Source: Pseudomonas zanjanensis
Lineage (GTDB): Bacteria > Pseudomonadota > Gammaproteobacteria > Pseudomonadales > Pseudomonadaceae
DNA length: 64,000 nucleotides
NCBI RefSeq assembly: GCF_014268745.2
Contig: NZ_JABWRB020000002.1
Span: 372,001 to 436,000, forward strand
Direction of reading: 5' to 3'
The notes beneath the pieces were generated by a model that saw only the letters and a program-made list of their open reading frames with translations, was not told the origin of the DNA and did no database searches. Shown here one piece after another: positions 51,903 through 59,785 of this stretch (position 1 is the first letter of the stretch; every line of letters begins with the position of its first letter). A program made the position numbers and the translations under genes.

Positions 51903-52790
51903 ATGTCACTGAAGCACTTTATCCAAATCACCAAGCCGGGGATCATTTTCGGTAACGTGCTTTCTGTGGCGGGCGGGTTTTTCCTGGCCTCGAAAGGGCA
52001 TGTCGATCTGGCCATCTTCCTGGCGGCGATGATCGGCACTTCCCTGGTGGTGGCGTCCGGTTGCGTGTTCAACAACTGCATCGACCGCGACATCGACATC
52101 AAGATGGAACGCACCAAGAACCGGGCGCTGGTCCAAGGCCTGATTCCGGTGCAACTGGCCCTGGCCTTCGCCACGGTGCTGGGCGTGGCCGGCGTGGCGC
52201 TGCTGTACTGGGTGGCCAATCCGCTGGCGGCGTTGTTCGCGGTGATCGGTTTTGTCATCTACGTCGGCCTCTACAGCCTGTACCTCAAGCGCAAGTCGGT
52301 CCACGGCACGCTGGTGGGCAGCCTGTCGGGGGCGATGCCGCCAGTGATCGGCTACGTGGCCGTGAGCAACAGCTTCGACATGGCGGCGCTGACGTTGCTG
52401 GTGATGTTCAGCTTGTGGCAGATGCCGCATTCCTACGCCATCGCGATCTTCCGCTTCAACGACTACCTGGCGGCCTCGATTCCGGTGTTGCCGGTCAAGC
52501 GCGGCATCCGCGTGGCCAAGAAGCACATCCTGCTCTACATCCTGGCCTTCCTGGTGGCGACCTTGATGCTGACCTTCAGCGGCTACGCCGGCATGAGCTA
52601 CCTCGCCGTCGCCGCTGCCATGGGCATGTACTGGCTGTACATGGCCTGGACCGGCTACAAGGCGGTGGACGATACGGTCTGGGCACGCAAGCTGTTCGTG
52701 TTCTCGATCTTCACCATCACCGCCCTGAGCGTCATGATGTCCCTGGATTTCAAGGTGCCGAGTGAGTTGTTGCTGACTTACGCGCCTTAA
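51903..52790 (+). CDS. cyoE: Protohaem IX farnesyltransferase (haem O synthase)
   Basis: A 295-residue UbiA-type prenyltransferase with nine helices. The prenyl-diphosphate site reads NNCIDRDIDIKMERTKNRAL (N/DxxxD motif), and SLSGAMPPVIGYVAVSNSFD is conserved. It makes haem O for CyoB. The ATG at 51903 lies 12 bases after cyoD with a GAGG site. Last gene of the operon; a terminator follows. Confidence 0.97.
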   Translation: MSLKHFIQITKPGIIFGNVLSVAGGFFLASKGHVDLAIFLAAMIGTSLVVASGCVFNNCIDRDIDIKMERTKNRALVQGLIPVQLALAFATVLGVAGVALLYWVANPLAALFAVIGFVIYVGLYSLYLKRKSVHGTLVGSLSGAMPPVIGYVAVSNSFDMAALTLLVMFSLWQMPHSYAIAIFRFNDYLAASIPVLPVKRGIRVAKKHILLYILAFLVATLMLTFSGYAGMSYLAVAAAMGMYWLYMAWTGYKAVDDTVWARKLFVFSIFTITALSVMMSLDFKVPSELLLTYAP

Positions 52791-52805
52791 GCGCCAGAGC
52801 TGCAA

Positions 52806-52842
52806 AAAAAGCCCCGCCTTCGAGAGAAGCGCGGGGCTTTTT
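52806..52842 (+). terminator. Intrinsic terminator of the cyo operon
   Basis: AAAAAGCCCCGC (52806-52817) / GCGGGGCTTTTT (52831-52842), with an inner CTTC-GAGA-GAAG stem and a T-run. An almost identical second copy lies at 53344-53379. Confidence 0.93.
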
Positions 52843-52864
52843 CTTGGGTGTTACTTCTGACTTT

Positions 52865-52954
52865 TGTGGGAGCGAGCCTGCTCGCGAATGCGGTGGGTCA
52901 GTGGAGCTGATGTTGACTGACACGGCGCCTTCGCGAGCAAGCCCGCTCCCACAA
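52865..52954. repeat. REPIN, left copy of a duplicated terminator-REPIN module
   Basis: TGTGGGAGCGAGCCTGCTCG and inverted CGAGCAAGCCCGCTCCCACA. Together with the terminator at 52806 it is repeated at 53344-53498, including the TTCTTGGGTGTTA linker after the hairpin and CGGTGGGTCAGT in the loop. Confidence 0.88.
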
Positions 52955-53326
52955 GGATTGCTGCGTATCCATTATTGCTTTATGAATGCTGGTCTGCTCT
53001 GGATGTTCGCTAAGGGAGAGTTGGGGAACCCGATCTGCGATCAAGGGAAGATGTCCGGCGCGCCATAGCAGCTGAGTTGAAAGTACGAGGTACCTTATGA
53101 AAAAGCGCGATCTGTTTGCCGAGATGATGCAAGGCGTCGAGGAGATGGCCGCTCACCGCGAGGGCAAGATCACGCTTAAGCCGTTTTCGCCAAGAGCATC
53201 AGGACCAGCCCGGGCACCCTTGGAAACTGGTAGCAGGAAAAGTCCAAGCCTAATGCCCAGGCGGCTTTGTTGATCAAATTGGTCGAGAAGTTTCTGGATA
53301 TGGTCGAGCGGCTTGGTGCTGTTTGA
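52955..53326 (+). pseudogene. Degenerate toxin-antitoxin locus (RelE/HigB-like toxin end and HigA/NadS-like antitoxin)
   Basis: Left part (52955-53100): remnants of a RelE/HigB-type toxin. They read RIHYCFMNAGLLWMFAKGEL in one frame, then after a frame change EPDLRSREDVRRAIAAELKV, ending at the stop TGA 53098-53100. Right part (53097-53326): an antitoxin that begins MKKRDLFAEMMQGVEEMAAH, continues to GKITLK, and then, in another frame, VFAKSIRTSPGTLGNW, a TAG stop, and KPNAQAALLIKLVEKF to RLGAV. The linker before the helix-turn-helix is deleted, there is a frameshift, and there is a nonsense codon. The ATGA overlap of toxin stop and antitoxin start is preserved. The locus is dead as read here. 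Confidence 0.85.
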
Positions 53327-53343
53327 TCCGCTCATAGCCATGG

Positions 53344-53379
53344 AAAAGCCCCGCCTTCGAGAGAAGTGCGGGGCTTTTT
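53344..53379 (+). terminator. Second copy of the cyo-type terminator
   Basis: AAAAGCCCCGC (53344-53354) with GCGGGGCTTTTT (53368-53379), inner CTTC-GAGA-GAAG. Nearly identical to 52806-52842. Confidence 0.88.
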
Positions 53380-53409
53380 CTTGGGTGTTATTTCCGCTGA
53401 CGATGTTCC

Positions 53410-53498
53410 TGTGGGAGCGGGCTTGCTCGCGAAAGCGGTGGGTCAGTTAAGTTGAAGTTGGCTGACCGGACGCATTCGCGAGCAAGCCCGCTCCCACA
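53410..53498. repeat. REPIN, right copy of the duplicated terminator-REPIN module
   Basis: TGTGGGAGCGGGCTTGCTCG and inverted copy CGAGCAAGCCCGCTCCCACA with CGGTGGGTCAGTT in the loop, as in the left copy at 52865. Confidence 0.88.
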
Positions 53499-53517
53499 GG
53501 GGAAACTCAACCTGGGC

Positions 53518-54222
53518 TTATTGCTGGGCGATGCTGTAGCCGTCGAACGCTTTCTGCTGTTGCAGCGCGGTGACGATGCTCTTGCGGGTGACCGGTTGTT
53601 CAGTGCCGTCGTTGTCCAGGAAGGTTTCGCTTTCCAGCTCGGCTTCTTCGCCTTCGCCGACGAAGTTGAAGCCGAGGAACTCGAAGGCTTCACGGTCGAC
53701 GTTCGGCTTGGAGCGCGGCGTGCGCAGGGGCAGGGTGACGCTGATGCCGTCCTTGCTGATAACAAACACTTCGGCTTCCTTCTTGGGCCGCGAGGCCTTG
53801 CCCTTGCTGCCGCTCGGGTTGCTGATGGCCTGGTGAGTCTGGTTCAGCACTTTCAGGGCCAGGCCGTAGACCAGCTCCTGGAACGACGGGTCGTCTTTGT
53901 AGCTGGAAAGAATGCGGCTGATCGGGAAGCGGCTGCCCAGGTCTTCCAAGGCTGCAAAATCCGCAGCCTCAGCGTCCTTGAGCTGCTTGAGCTGACCCAT
54001 CAACTCGTAGGCCTTGTCGTCATCGAACGCATCGTGGGCCTGGCGAATGGCGTTGCGCAGTTCGCGGATCTGGTCGCTTTCGCGGTTCGACTGGAACGCA
54101 TCGAGGACCATTTCGCTGATGGTCTTGGCCTGGGGCAGATGCTGTGAAAGATTGATGGAGTTTTCGTATTCCGCTTTGGACGACAGGGTGACTACGGATT
54201 CAGCGGTGTTGGAATCGGACAT
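53518..54222 (-). CDS. Conserved-type hypothetical protein
   Basis: A 234-residue, acidic soluble protein with no signal peptide. The N-terminal half is helical (SISEMVLDAFQSNRES-type segment, read here as TISEMVLDAFQSNRESDQIR) and includes ELMGQLKQLKDAEAADF. A Lys-rich linker (SGSKGKASRPKKEAE) precedes a short C-terminal part rich in beta strands (VFVISKDGISVTLPL) and acidic residues. I recognise no family. It stands alone on the minus strand, 121 bases downstream of the DUF72 gene. Confidence 0.75.
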   Translation of the reverse strand: MSDSNTAESVVTLSSKAEYENSINLSQHLPQAKTISEMVLDAFQSNRESDQIRELRNAIRQAHDAFDDDKAYELMGQLKQLKDAEAADFAALEDLGSRFPISRILSSYKDDPSFQELVYGLALKVLNQTHQAISNPSGSKGKASRPKKEAEVFVISKDGISVTLPLRTPRSKPNVDREAFEFLGFNFVGEGEEAELESETFLDNDGTEQPVTRKSIVTALQQQKAFDGYSIAQQ

Positions 54223-54343
54223 TGAAATTTCACTACTTCTGTTAGCGGGATGAGGCGAGAAAGGCATTGAGCTTTTTTCCGGCCGCCTAATCTATTGGAC
54301 GCGGGCGGTGTTGTCACGGTCGGAGCGGTGGCCGGTACGTATT

Positions 54344-55087
54344 TCATTCGCGCATCAGTTCCATCAGCCGCAATGCGTCCGGCGTTGCGGCGCCGCTGGC
54401 GGTGTTGTCGAAGATGCACCAGGTCGGCGTATCCGCAGCGCTCTTCAACTGTTGCGCGAGCTGCTTCAGCCAGGTCTCGTCATAAGGGGAATAGTAGATT
54501 CGCGGCGAGCCATGCAAACGGTAATAACGAATGCCAGGCCAGCCTGCCGGTAGATCGCCCCCCGATAAGGGGGACGGATCGGCAGCAACACGACCGATCC
54601 GCTCGTTCTCCAGCATCGCCATGGCCTGCGGCGCGAGCCAGCTCGGGTGTCGGGGTTCGAGAACCGCGGGGCCCTGATACCGATCCCGCAAAGCCTCGAA
54701 GAAGCGCTCGGCTTGGCTGTTGTCGAAGGCCAGTGATGGCGGCAATTGGATCAACAGGCAACCCAGTTTTTCGCCCAACTGTGAACACTGCCCAAGGAAC
54801 TCATCCACAAGCCCCTCGCAATCGTGCAGTCGTCGATCGTGAGTGATCTGCTTTGGCACCTTGACCGAGAAGCGAAAGTCCGGCCCCACGCTGTCCGCCC
54901 ACTTGGCGTAAGTGGCGGGACGATGTGGGCGATAGAACGAACTATTGATCTCCACCGCCGGGAAGCGTGCGCTGTAGCGCTGCAAATGGCTGCCTTCATC
55001 GGGAAACGCCGGCCAATGTGCCCTGGGCAACGACCAGCCGGCACAGCCCAGGAAAAGGTTAGGAGAGCGGGGGAGTCGAGTCGGCAA
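54344..55087 (-). CDS. DUF72 (YecE-like) protein
   Basis: A 247-residue TIM-barrel-like DUF72 protein: FLGCAGWSLPRAHWPAFP, NSSFYRPHRPATYAKWAD, FSVKVPKQITHD and YYRLHGSPRIYYSPYDETWL are the family motifs. Function unknown. The start MPTRLPRSPNLF lacks a strong ribosome-binding site, so an internal start is possible but would remove the conserved GCAGW strand. Confidence 0.88.
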   Translation of the reverse strand: MPTRLPRSPNLFLGCAGWSLPRAHWPAFPDEGSHLQRYSARFPAVEINSSFYRPHRPATYAKWADSVGPDFRFSVKVPKQITHDRRLHDCEGLVDEFLGQCSQLGEKLGCLLIQLPPSLAFDNSQAERFFEALRDRYQGPAVLEPRHPSWLAPQAMAMLENERIGRVAADPSPLSGGDLPAGWPGIRYYRLHGSPRIYYSPYDETWLKQLAQQLKSAADTPTWCIFDNTASGAATPDALRLMELMRE

Positions 55088-55166
55088 CGTGGGAGACCTA
55101 TCGCGGGGGGGATAAAGCTATGACCGCGACAAACGCCTCATGGGTTCATTCCTGGCAATTGCGGCT

Positions 55167-56180
55167 TCAGTGGCAGATCACGTTTTTGCCGGCCATCTTG
55201 GAGCGATACAACGCCTGGTCCGCCCGATCCATCAGGACCTCTTGCGTCTCGTCGTCGAGCCGCTGCACCACACCAAAGCTCATGGTGATCGGGAAGTCGC
55301 CCACCGGGAGCAGGTCGGACAGGCCTCGGCGAATGGTTTCAGCCATCAGGACCGCATCGGCCAACGACGTGTTTGGCAAGATCATGATGAATTCATCGCC
55401 GCCCCAGCGCACCAACAGGTCACCGTCGCGCTCGCAGCGTTTGACCGCCTGCACCACCTGCACCAGCGCTGCGTCTCCAAAGGCGTGGCCGTAGCGGTCA
55501 TTGATGTCCTTGAAGTCGTCGACGTCCATGGCGATCAGCGACAACGGTTCGCGAAAGCGCTGGGCACGCTCACAGGCCAGTGGCAGCGCCTGCTCCAGGC
55601 GATAGCGGTTGGCGACCAGGGTCAAGGCGTCGGTTTCGGCGAGCCTGCGGTTTTCGTCGAGTTGGATCTGCAGTTGATGGTTGACTCGAGACAACTCGCG
55701 AGTGCGCTCTTCGATGATCGCTTCCAGGGATTTGTTACGCCGTTCGAGTTGCTCGAACAGGCGCTTCTTGTCGTCGATGCTGCGATGGGCACCGATCATT
55801 CGAGCGACGCTGCCGTCGGGGTTGCGAGCAATCACGTAACCGCGGTCTTCGATCCAGATATAGGAGCCGTCATGGGCCCGGCAGCGGTATTCGGCTTGGT
55901 ATTTCGGCGACCGTTGTTCCAGGTAATCGTCGAACAGGGCCATCACCTGGGGATAATCCTCTGGATGGATCACGCTCTCCCAGGTCAACACGGTATTGCT
56001 CAGGGAATGGGGCGTATAGCCGAGCATGGTGTACCAGCCGGGGTTGCGATAGACGAACCCGGTATTGGCGTTCCAGTCCCAGATGCCGTCGCTGACCAGC
56101 TCCATGATGGTGTGCAGCACGCTTTCGTCCAGATCGGACAAATCGAACCGCAGCAAATCGATCTTCGAGGCGTCGTCCAT
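55167..56180 (-). CDS. Diguanylate cyclase with PAS domain
   Basis: A 337-residue PAS-GGDEF protein. The PAS domain (about 15-135, SDGIWDWNANTGFVYRNPGW, ending HRSIDDKKRLFEQLERR) is followed by a coiled coil (LEAIIEERTRELSRVNHQLQ) and a GGDEF domain (RWGGDEFIMIL). RDGDLLV five residues before GGDEF is an intact RxxD inhibitory site. It should make cyclic di-GMP in response to a PAS signal and be feedback-inhibited. Start at the ATG at 56180, because codons further upstream fall in REPIN DNA. Confidence 0.92.
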   Translation of the reverse strand: MDDASKIDLLRFDLSDLDESVLHTIMELVSDGIWDWNANTGFVYRNPGWYTMLGYTPHSLSNTVLTWESVIHPEDYPQVMALFDDYLEQRSPKYQAEYRCRAHDGSYIWIEDRGYVIARNPDGSVARMIGAHRSIDDKKRLFEQLERRNKSLEAIIEERTRELSRVNHQLQIQLDENRRLAETDALTLVANRYRLEQALPLACERAQRFREPLSLIAMDVDDFKDINDRYGHAFGDAALVQVVQAVKRCERDGDLLVRWGGDEFIMILPNTSLADAVLMAETIRRGLSDLLPVGDFPITMSFGVVQRLDDETQEVLMDRADQALYRSKMAGKNVICH

Positions 56181-56288
56181 CGTTGTTCCCTCAATCAGCC
56201 CTGATATCAAAATGCTCTTCAGGGGAGAAGAGTAGCCGATGGGGCTCGGCGTCACTAGCGGGCAGCGCTTCGGGTGAACGCCTGAACT

Positions 56289-56392
56289 GTGGCGAGGGAG
56301 CTTGCTCCCGCTGGGCCGGTCCGACGCTTCGGGCGTAGCAGCCCCAAAGCAGGGCTGCTTCGCGCCCCAGCGGGAGCGAGCTCCCTCGCCAC
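56289..56392. repeat. REPIN of the GTGGCGAGGGAG family
   Basis: Direct GTGGCGAGGGAGCTTGCTCC and inverted copy ending CCCTCGCCAC between the PAS-GGDEF and LysR genes. The centre GGCCGGTCCGACGC matches the copy at 18895. Confidence 0.88.
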
Positions 56393-56424
56393 GGGATTTA
56401 TCCAACACTTATCGAGCACGCCCA

Positions 56425-57327
56425 TCAGGGTTTGCCCCATTTCTCCAGCGCAAACTCGACAAAACTGCGCAGCTTCGGCAAACGGTAGCGATCCTGGGCG
56501 TACATCAGGCTCATCGGCCGATGGGGCAGTTGATAATCCTGCAGCAGCGCCACCAGATCCCCTTGCTGTAGATCCTTTGCCACCAGCGCGTCGGGCAGCA
56601 TCACCACACCCATGCCGGCCAACGCGGCACGGTGCAGGCCCGAGGAGCTATTGATCAGCATCGGCCCGGTCACTGGGACTTTGATTTCCCCTTCCGGACC
56701 GTTGATCGGCCAGTGTTCCTGGGCGAAGCGCCATTCGTCACCAGCGGAATAGGCAAACGACAGGCAATCGTGGTGTTGCAGATCATCGGGCTTTTGCGGC
56801 GTGCCTTTGCGCGCCAGGTAAGCAGGGGCGGCACAAATGGTCAGGGTGTAGTCCACCAGCGGACGCACGATCAATTTCGGGTCGGGAAGGCCGAGGCGGA
56901 TGGCGACGTCGAAACCATGGTCAAGCAGGTCCAAGCGCTGGTTGGTCAGTACCACGTCGAGTTTGACCTGAGCGAAGCGCTGGCTGAATTCGGCCAGGGC
57001 CGGCGCGAGGCGTTCGGTGCCGAAGGTCAGCGGCGCGGTGATGCGCAGGGTGCCGGTGGGCTCGCCTTGGGTCTGTTCGGCCAGGCGTTCGGAATCGGCC
57101 ACCAGCCCCAGCACTTCCAGGCAGCGCTGGTAGTAGGCCGAGCCGAATTCCGTCAGGCGTTGGCGCCGCGTCGTACGATTGATCAGGCGCACGCCGAGAC
57201 GTTGCTCCAGCGCGCGAAGATGATTGCCCACCATGGTGGTGGACATTTCGCAGGCATGGGCCGCCGCTGTCAGGCTGCCGGTCTCCACCACTTTCACGTA
57301 AACGGTCATTGCCTGGAACAGGTCCAT
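56425..57327 (-). CDS. LysR-family transcriptional regulator
   Basis: A 300-residue LysR regulator. The N-terminal helix-turn-helix (FQAMTVYVKVVETGSLTAAA, MSTTMVGNHLRALEQRLGV) is followed by the effector-binding domain. It diverges from the aminotransferase gene, whose start is 98 bases away, so it likely controls it. The inducer is unknown. Confidence 0.9.
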   Translation of the reverse strand: MDLFQAMTVYVKVVETGSLTAAAHACEMSTTMVGNHLRALEQRLGVRLINRTTRRQRLTEFGSAYYQRCLEVLGLVADSERLAEQTQGEPTGTLRITAPLTFGTERLAPALAEFSQRFAQVKLDVVLTNQRLDLLDHGFDVAIRLGLPDPKLIVRPLVDYTLTICAAPAYLARKGTPQKPDDLQHHDCLSFAYSAGDEWRFAQEHWPINGPEGEIKVPVTGPMLINSSSGLHRAALAGMGVVMLPDALVAKDLQQGDLVALLQDYQLPHRPMSLMYAQDRYRLPKLRSFVEFALEKWGKP

Positions 57328-57425
57328 TATCAAGCTCAGCTTATAGATGATTGAAGTAAAGTGGCATTTATCCATCGAGGGTGGCTAACCATACTGGAAA
57401 AAACCACCCGATGGAGCTTGATGCC

Positions 57426-58601
57426 ATGACCGCTGCCTGCCTGATGACCACTTACCAACCCCTGGCGTTGAATTTCACCCATGGCTTGGGGACGCGCCTG
57501 TGGGACCAGGACGGCCGCGAATACCTCGATGCGGTGGCGGGCGTGGCGGTGACCAATGTCGGCCACTCCCACCCGCGGCTGGTGGCTGCCATCAGCGAGC
57601 AGGCCGGCCTGCTGTTGCATACGTCCAACCTGTACAGCATCGACTGGCAGCAGCGCCTGGCGCAAAAACTCACCCGGCTGTCCGGCCTGGAGCGAGCGTT
57701 TTTCAACAACTCGGGCGCCGAGGCCAACGAAACCGCGCTGAAACTGGCGCGCCTCTATGGCTGGCACAAGGGCATCGAGCAGCCGTTGGTGGTGGTCATG
57801 GACAACGCGTTCCATGGGCGCACCTTGGGCACTATGTCCGCCAGTGACGGTCCGTCCGTGCGGCTGGGCTACAACCGCTTGCCGGGGGACTTCATCAAGG
57901 TGCCGTTCGGCGATCTCGCGGCGCTGGAACAAATCCAGCAGGTTCACGCCGAGCGCATCGTCGCGGTGCTGGTGGAGCCGATCCAGGGTGAAAGCGGCGT
58001 GCAACTCGCCCCGCCGGGTTACCTCAAGGCCTTGCGGCAGCTGTGCAGCCGGCGCGCCTGGCTGCTGATGCTCGACGAGATCCAGACCGGCATCGGTCGC
58101 ACCGGCCAGTGGTTCGCGTTCCAGCACGAGGGCATCGTGCCGGACGTCATGACTCTCGCCAAAGGCCTGGGCAACGGCGTGCCCATCGGGGCCTGCCTGG
58201 CGCGGGGCAAGGCTGCCGAGCTGTTTACCCCCGGCAGCCATGGCAGCACGTTCGGTGGCAATCCGTTGGCCTGTCGGGTCGGTTGCACGGTGCTGGACAT
58301 CATCGAGGAACAAGCGCTGGTGGAGAACGCCAGGCATCAGGGCGAACAGTTGCTGGGCCGGCTGCGGACCGAGCTGGCGGACAATCCGAATGTGTTGGCG
58401 ATTCGCGGCCAGGGCTTGATGATCGGCATCGAACTCAAGCAACCGGTCCGCGACCTGACCCTTCGCGCCGCCCAGGACCATGGCCTGCTGATCAATGTCA
58501 CCCGGGGCCAGACCATCCGCCTGCTGCCGCCGCTGACGATCGATGGGCGCGAAGTGGAGATGATTGTCAGGGGCGTGAGCCGCTGTCTGGCGCAGGGTTG
58601 A
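57426..58601 (+). CDS. Acetylornithine aminotransferase-family enzyme (ArgD/AstC-like)
   Basis: A 391-residue class III aminotransferase. NNSGAEANETALKLAR, AFHGRTLGTMS and EPIQGESGVQ are family motifs. LMLDEIQTGIGRTGQW and the PLP lysine in MTLAKGLGNGVPIGA complete the site. Family members act on acetylornithine, succinylornithine or related omega-amino acids. The ATG at 57426 has GGAG at 9 bases, and in-frame alternatives at 57381 and 57411 are less well placed. Paired with the divergent LysR, it is more likely a catabolic or inducible copy than the biosynthetic argD. Confidence 0.88.
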   Translation: MTAACLMTTYQPLALNFTHGLGTRLWDQDGREYLDAVAGVAVTNVGHSHPRLVAAISEQAGLLLHTSNLYSIDWQQRLAQKLTRLSGLERAFFNNSGAEANETALKLARLYGWHKGIEQPLVVVMDNAFHGRTLGTMSASDGPSVRLGYNRLPGDFIKVPFGDLAALEQIQQVHAERIVAVLVEPIQGESGVQLAPPGYLKALRQLCSRRAWLLMLDEIQTGIGRTGQWFAFQHEGIVPDVMTLAKGLGNGVPIGACLARGKAAELFTPGSHGSTFGGNPLACRVGCTVLDIIEEQALVENARHQGEQLLGRLRTELADNPNVLAIRGQGLMIGIELKQPVRDLTLRAAQDHGLLINVTRGQTIRLLPPLTIDGREVEMIVRGVSRCLAQG

Positions 58602-58754
58602 GGGTACTTCGCCCGGACGACGGATTTTTGTCCGGCAGCCGGGCGAAGCGCGACGCAGCGGGACGGAATTTTTAACGGTTGTCGCGTTCCAACGCCTGCC
58701 AGAGTCGATTGCCTACACTTTGGCAACCAGACTGAAAATCTCAGGAGCATCTTC

Positions 58755-59489
58755 ATGTTCACCTCGCGTCGCTTGATCGTTGTCGCTACTGCCGTGGCCT
58801 TGTTGTCCGGCTGTGCGTCGCCTAACCCCTATGACAACCAGGGCCAGGCCTCTACCGAATCGTCGGGCATGAGCAAAACCGCCAAGTACGGCGGCCTCGG
58901 TGCACTGGCGGGGGCGTTGGCCGGTGCGGCCATCGGTCACGATAACCGTGGCAAGGGCGCCTTGATCGGCGCGGCGGTGGTGGGGGCCTCCGCGGCCGGC
59001 TACGGCTACTACGCCGACCAGCAGGAAAAGAAACTGCGCGCCAGCATGGCCAATACCGGTGTTGAAGTGCAGCGCCAGGGCGACCAGATCAAGCTGATCA
59101 TGCCGGGCAACATCACCTTCGCCACCGACTCGGCGAACATCGCGTCCAGCTTCTACCAGCCGCTGAACAACCTGGCCAACTCCCTCAAGGAGTTCAACCA
59201 GAACCAGATAGAAATCGTCGGTTACACCGATAGCACCGGCAGCCGCCAGCACAACATGGACCTGTCCCAGCGACGCGCCCAGAGCGTGGCGACCTACCTG
59301 ACGTCCCAGGGCGTGAGCGGTGCCAACCTGTCGGCCCGTGGCGCCGGCCCGGACAACCCGGTGGCGAGCAACGGCGACGTCAATGGCCGTGCGCAGAACC
59401 GTCGGGTCGAGGTCAATCTCAAGGCTATTCCTGGGCAGCAGTACCAGGCGCCGCAGCAGCAGGACCAGACTTACCAGCAGTATCCTTGA
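58755..59489 (+). CDS. OmpA-family outer-membrane lipoprotein with glycine zipper
   Basis: A 244-residue lipoprotein. The lipobox is LLSGCAS. Residues about 40-85 are a glycine-zipper region (YGGLGALAGALAGAAIG, GKGALIGAAVVGASAAGYGY). The C-terminal OmpA domain has the peptidoglycan-binding pattern (FATDSANIASSFYQP, VGYTDSTGSRQHNMDLSQRR, AQSVATYLTSQGV). It is similar to YiaD-type proteins. The tail is Gln-rich. It ties the outer membrane to peptidoglycan. Ribosome-binding site AGGAG before the ATG. Confidence 0.92.
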   Translation: MFTSRRLIVVATAVALLSGCASPNPYDNQGQASTESSGMSKTAKYGGLGALAGALAGAAIGHDNRGKGALIGAAVVGASAAGYGYYADQQEKKLRASMANTGVEVQRQGDQIKLIMPGNITFATDSANIASSFYQPLNNLANSLKEFNQNQIEIVGYTDSTGSRQHNMDLSQRRAQSVATYLTSQGVSGANLSARGAGPDNPVASNGDVNGRAQNRRVEVNLKAIPGQQYQAPQQQDQTYQQYP

Positions 59490-59785
59490 TCGCTGGGCTG
59501 TAGGTGAAAAAGGTGTAGACCTATTTCAGGACTAGACACTTCATCTAGTCCTGGTGTCACGCTTGCTTTCCTTGCAGCTCTTTCATTGACGATCAGTTTA
59601 CTATTTTGGAATTTGGTTAGCGCTTATGGGATAAATCCCCTCGCCACAATGGGGGGGCGATCAACTGAGGCAAATGGCCAAACTGTTTTTAGCGGAAAAA
59701 TCTACTTGTTAAAAATCAGTAGGTTGTAATTTGTTCCATGAGAGCTTGCTCCGGCTCGGCTGGGAGCGGAAGGTTTCTAATGCCC
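59490..59785. other. Stretch between OmpA lipoprotein and tccC
   Basis: Contains a perfect inverted repeat CAGGACTAGA-N7-TCTAGTCCTG (59527-59553) without a T-run, and a decayed REP end (CCCTCGCCAC at 59639). The right part is AT-rich. A 71-codon frame (59716-59931) overlaps the end of tccC and is discussed separately. Confidence 0.5.
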
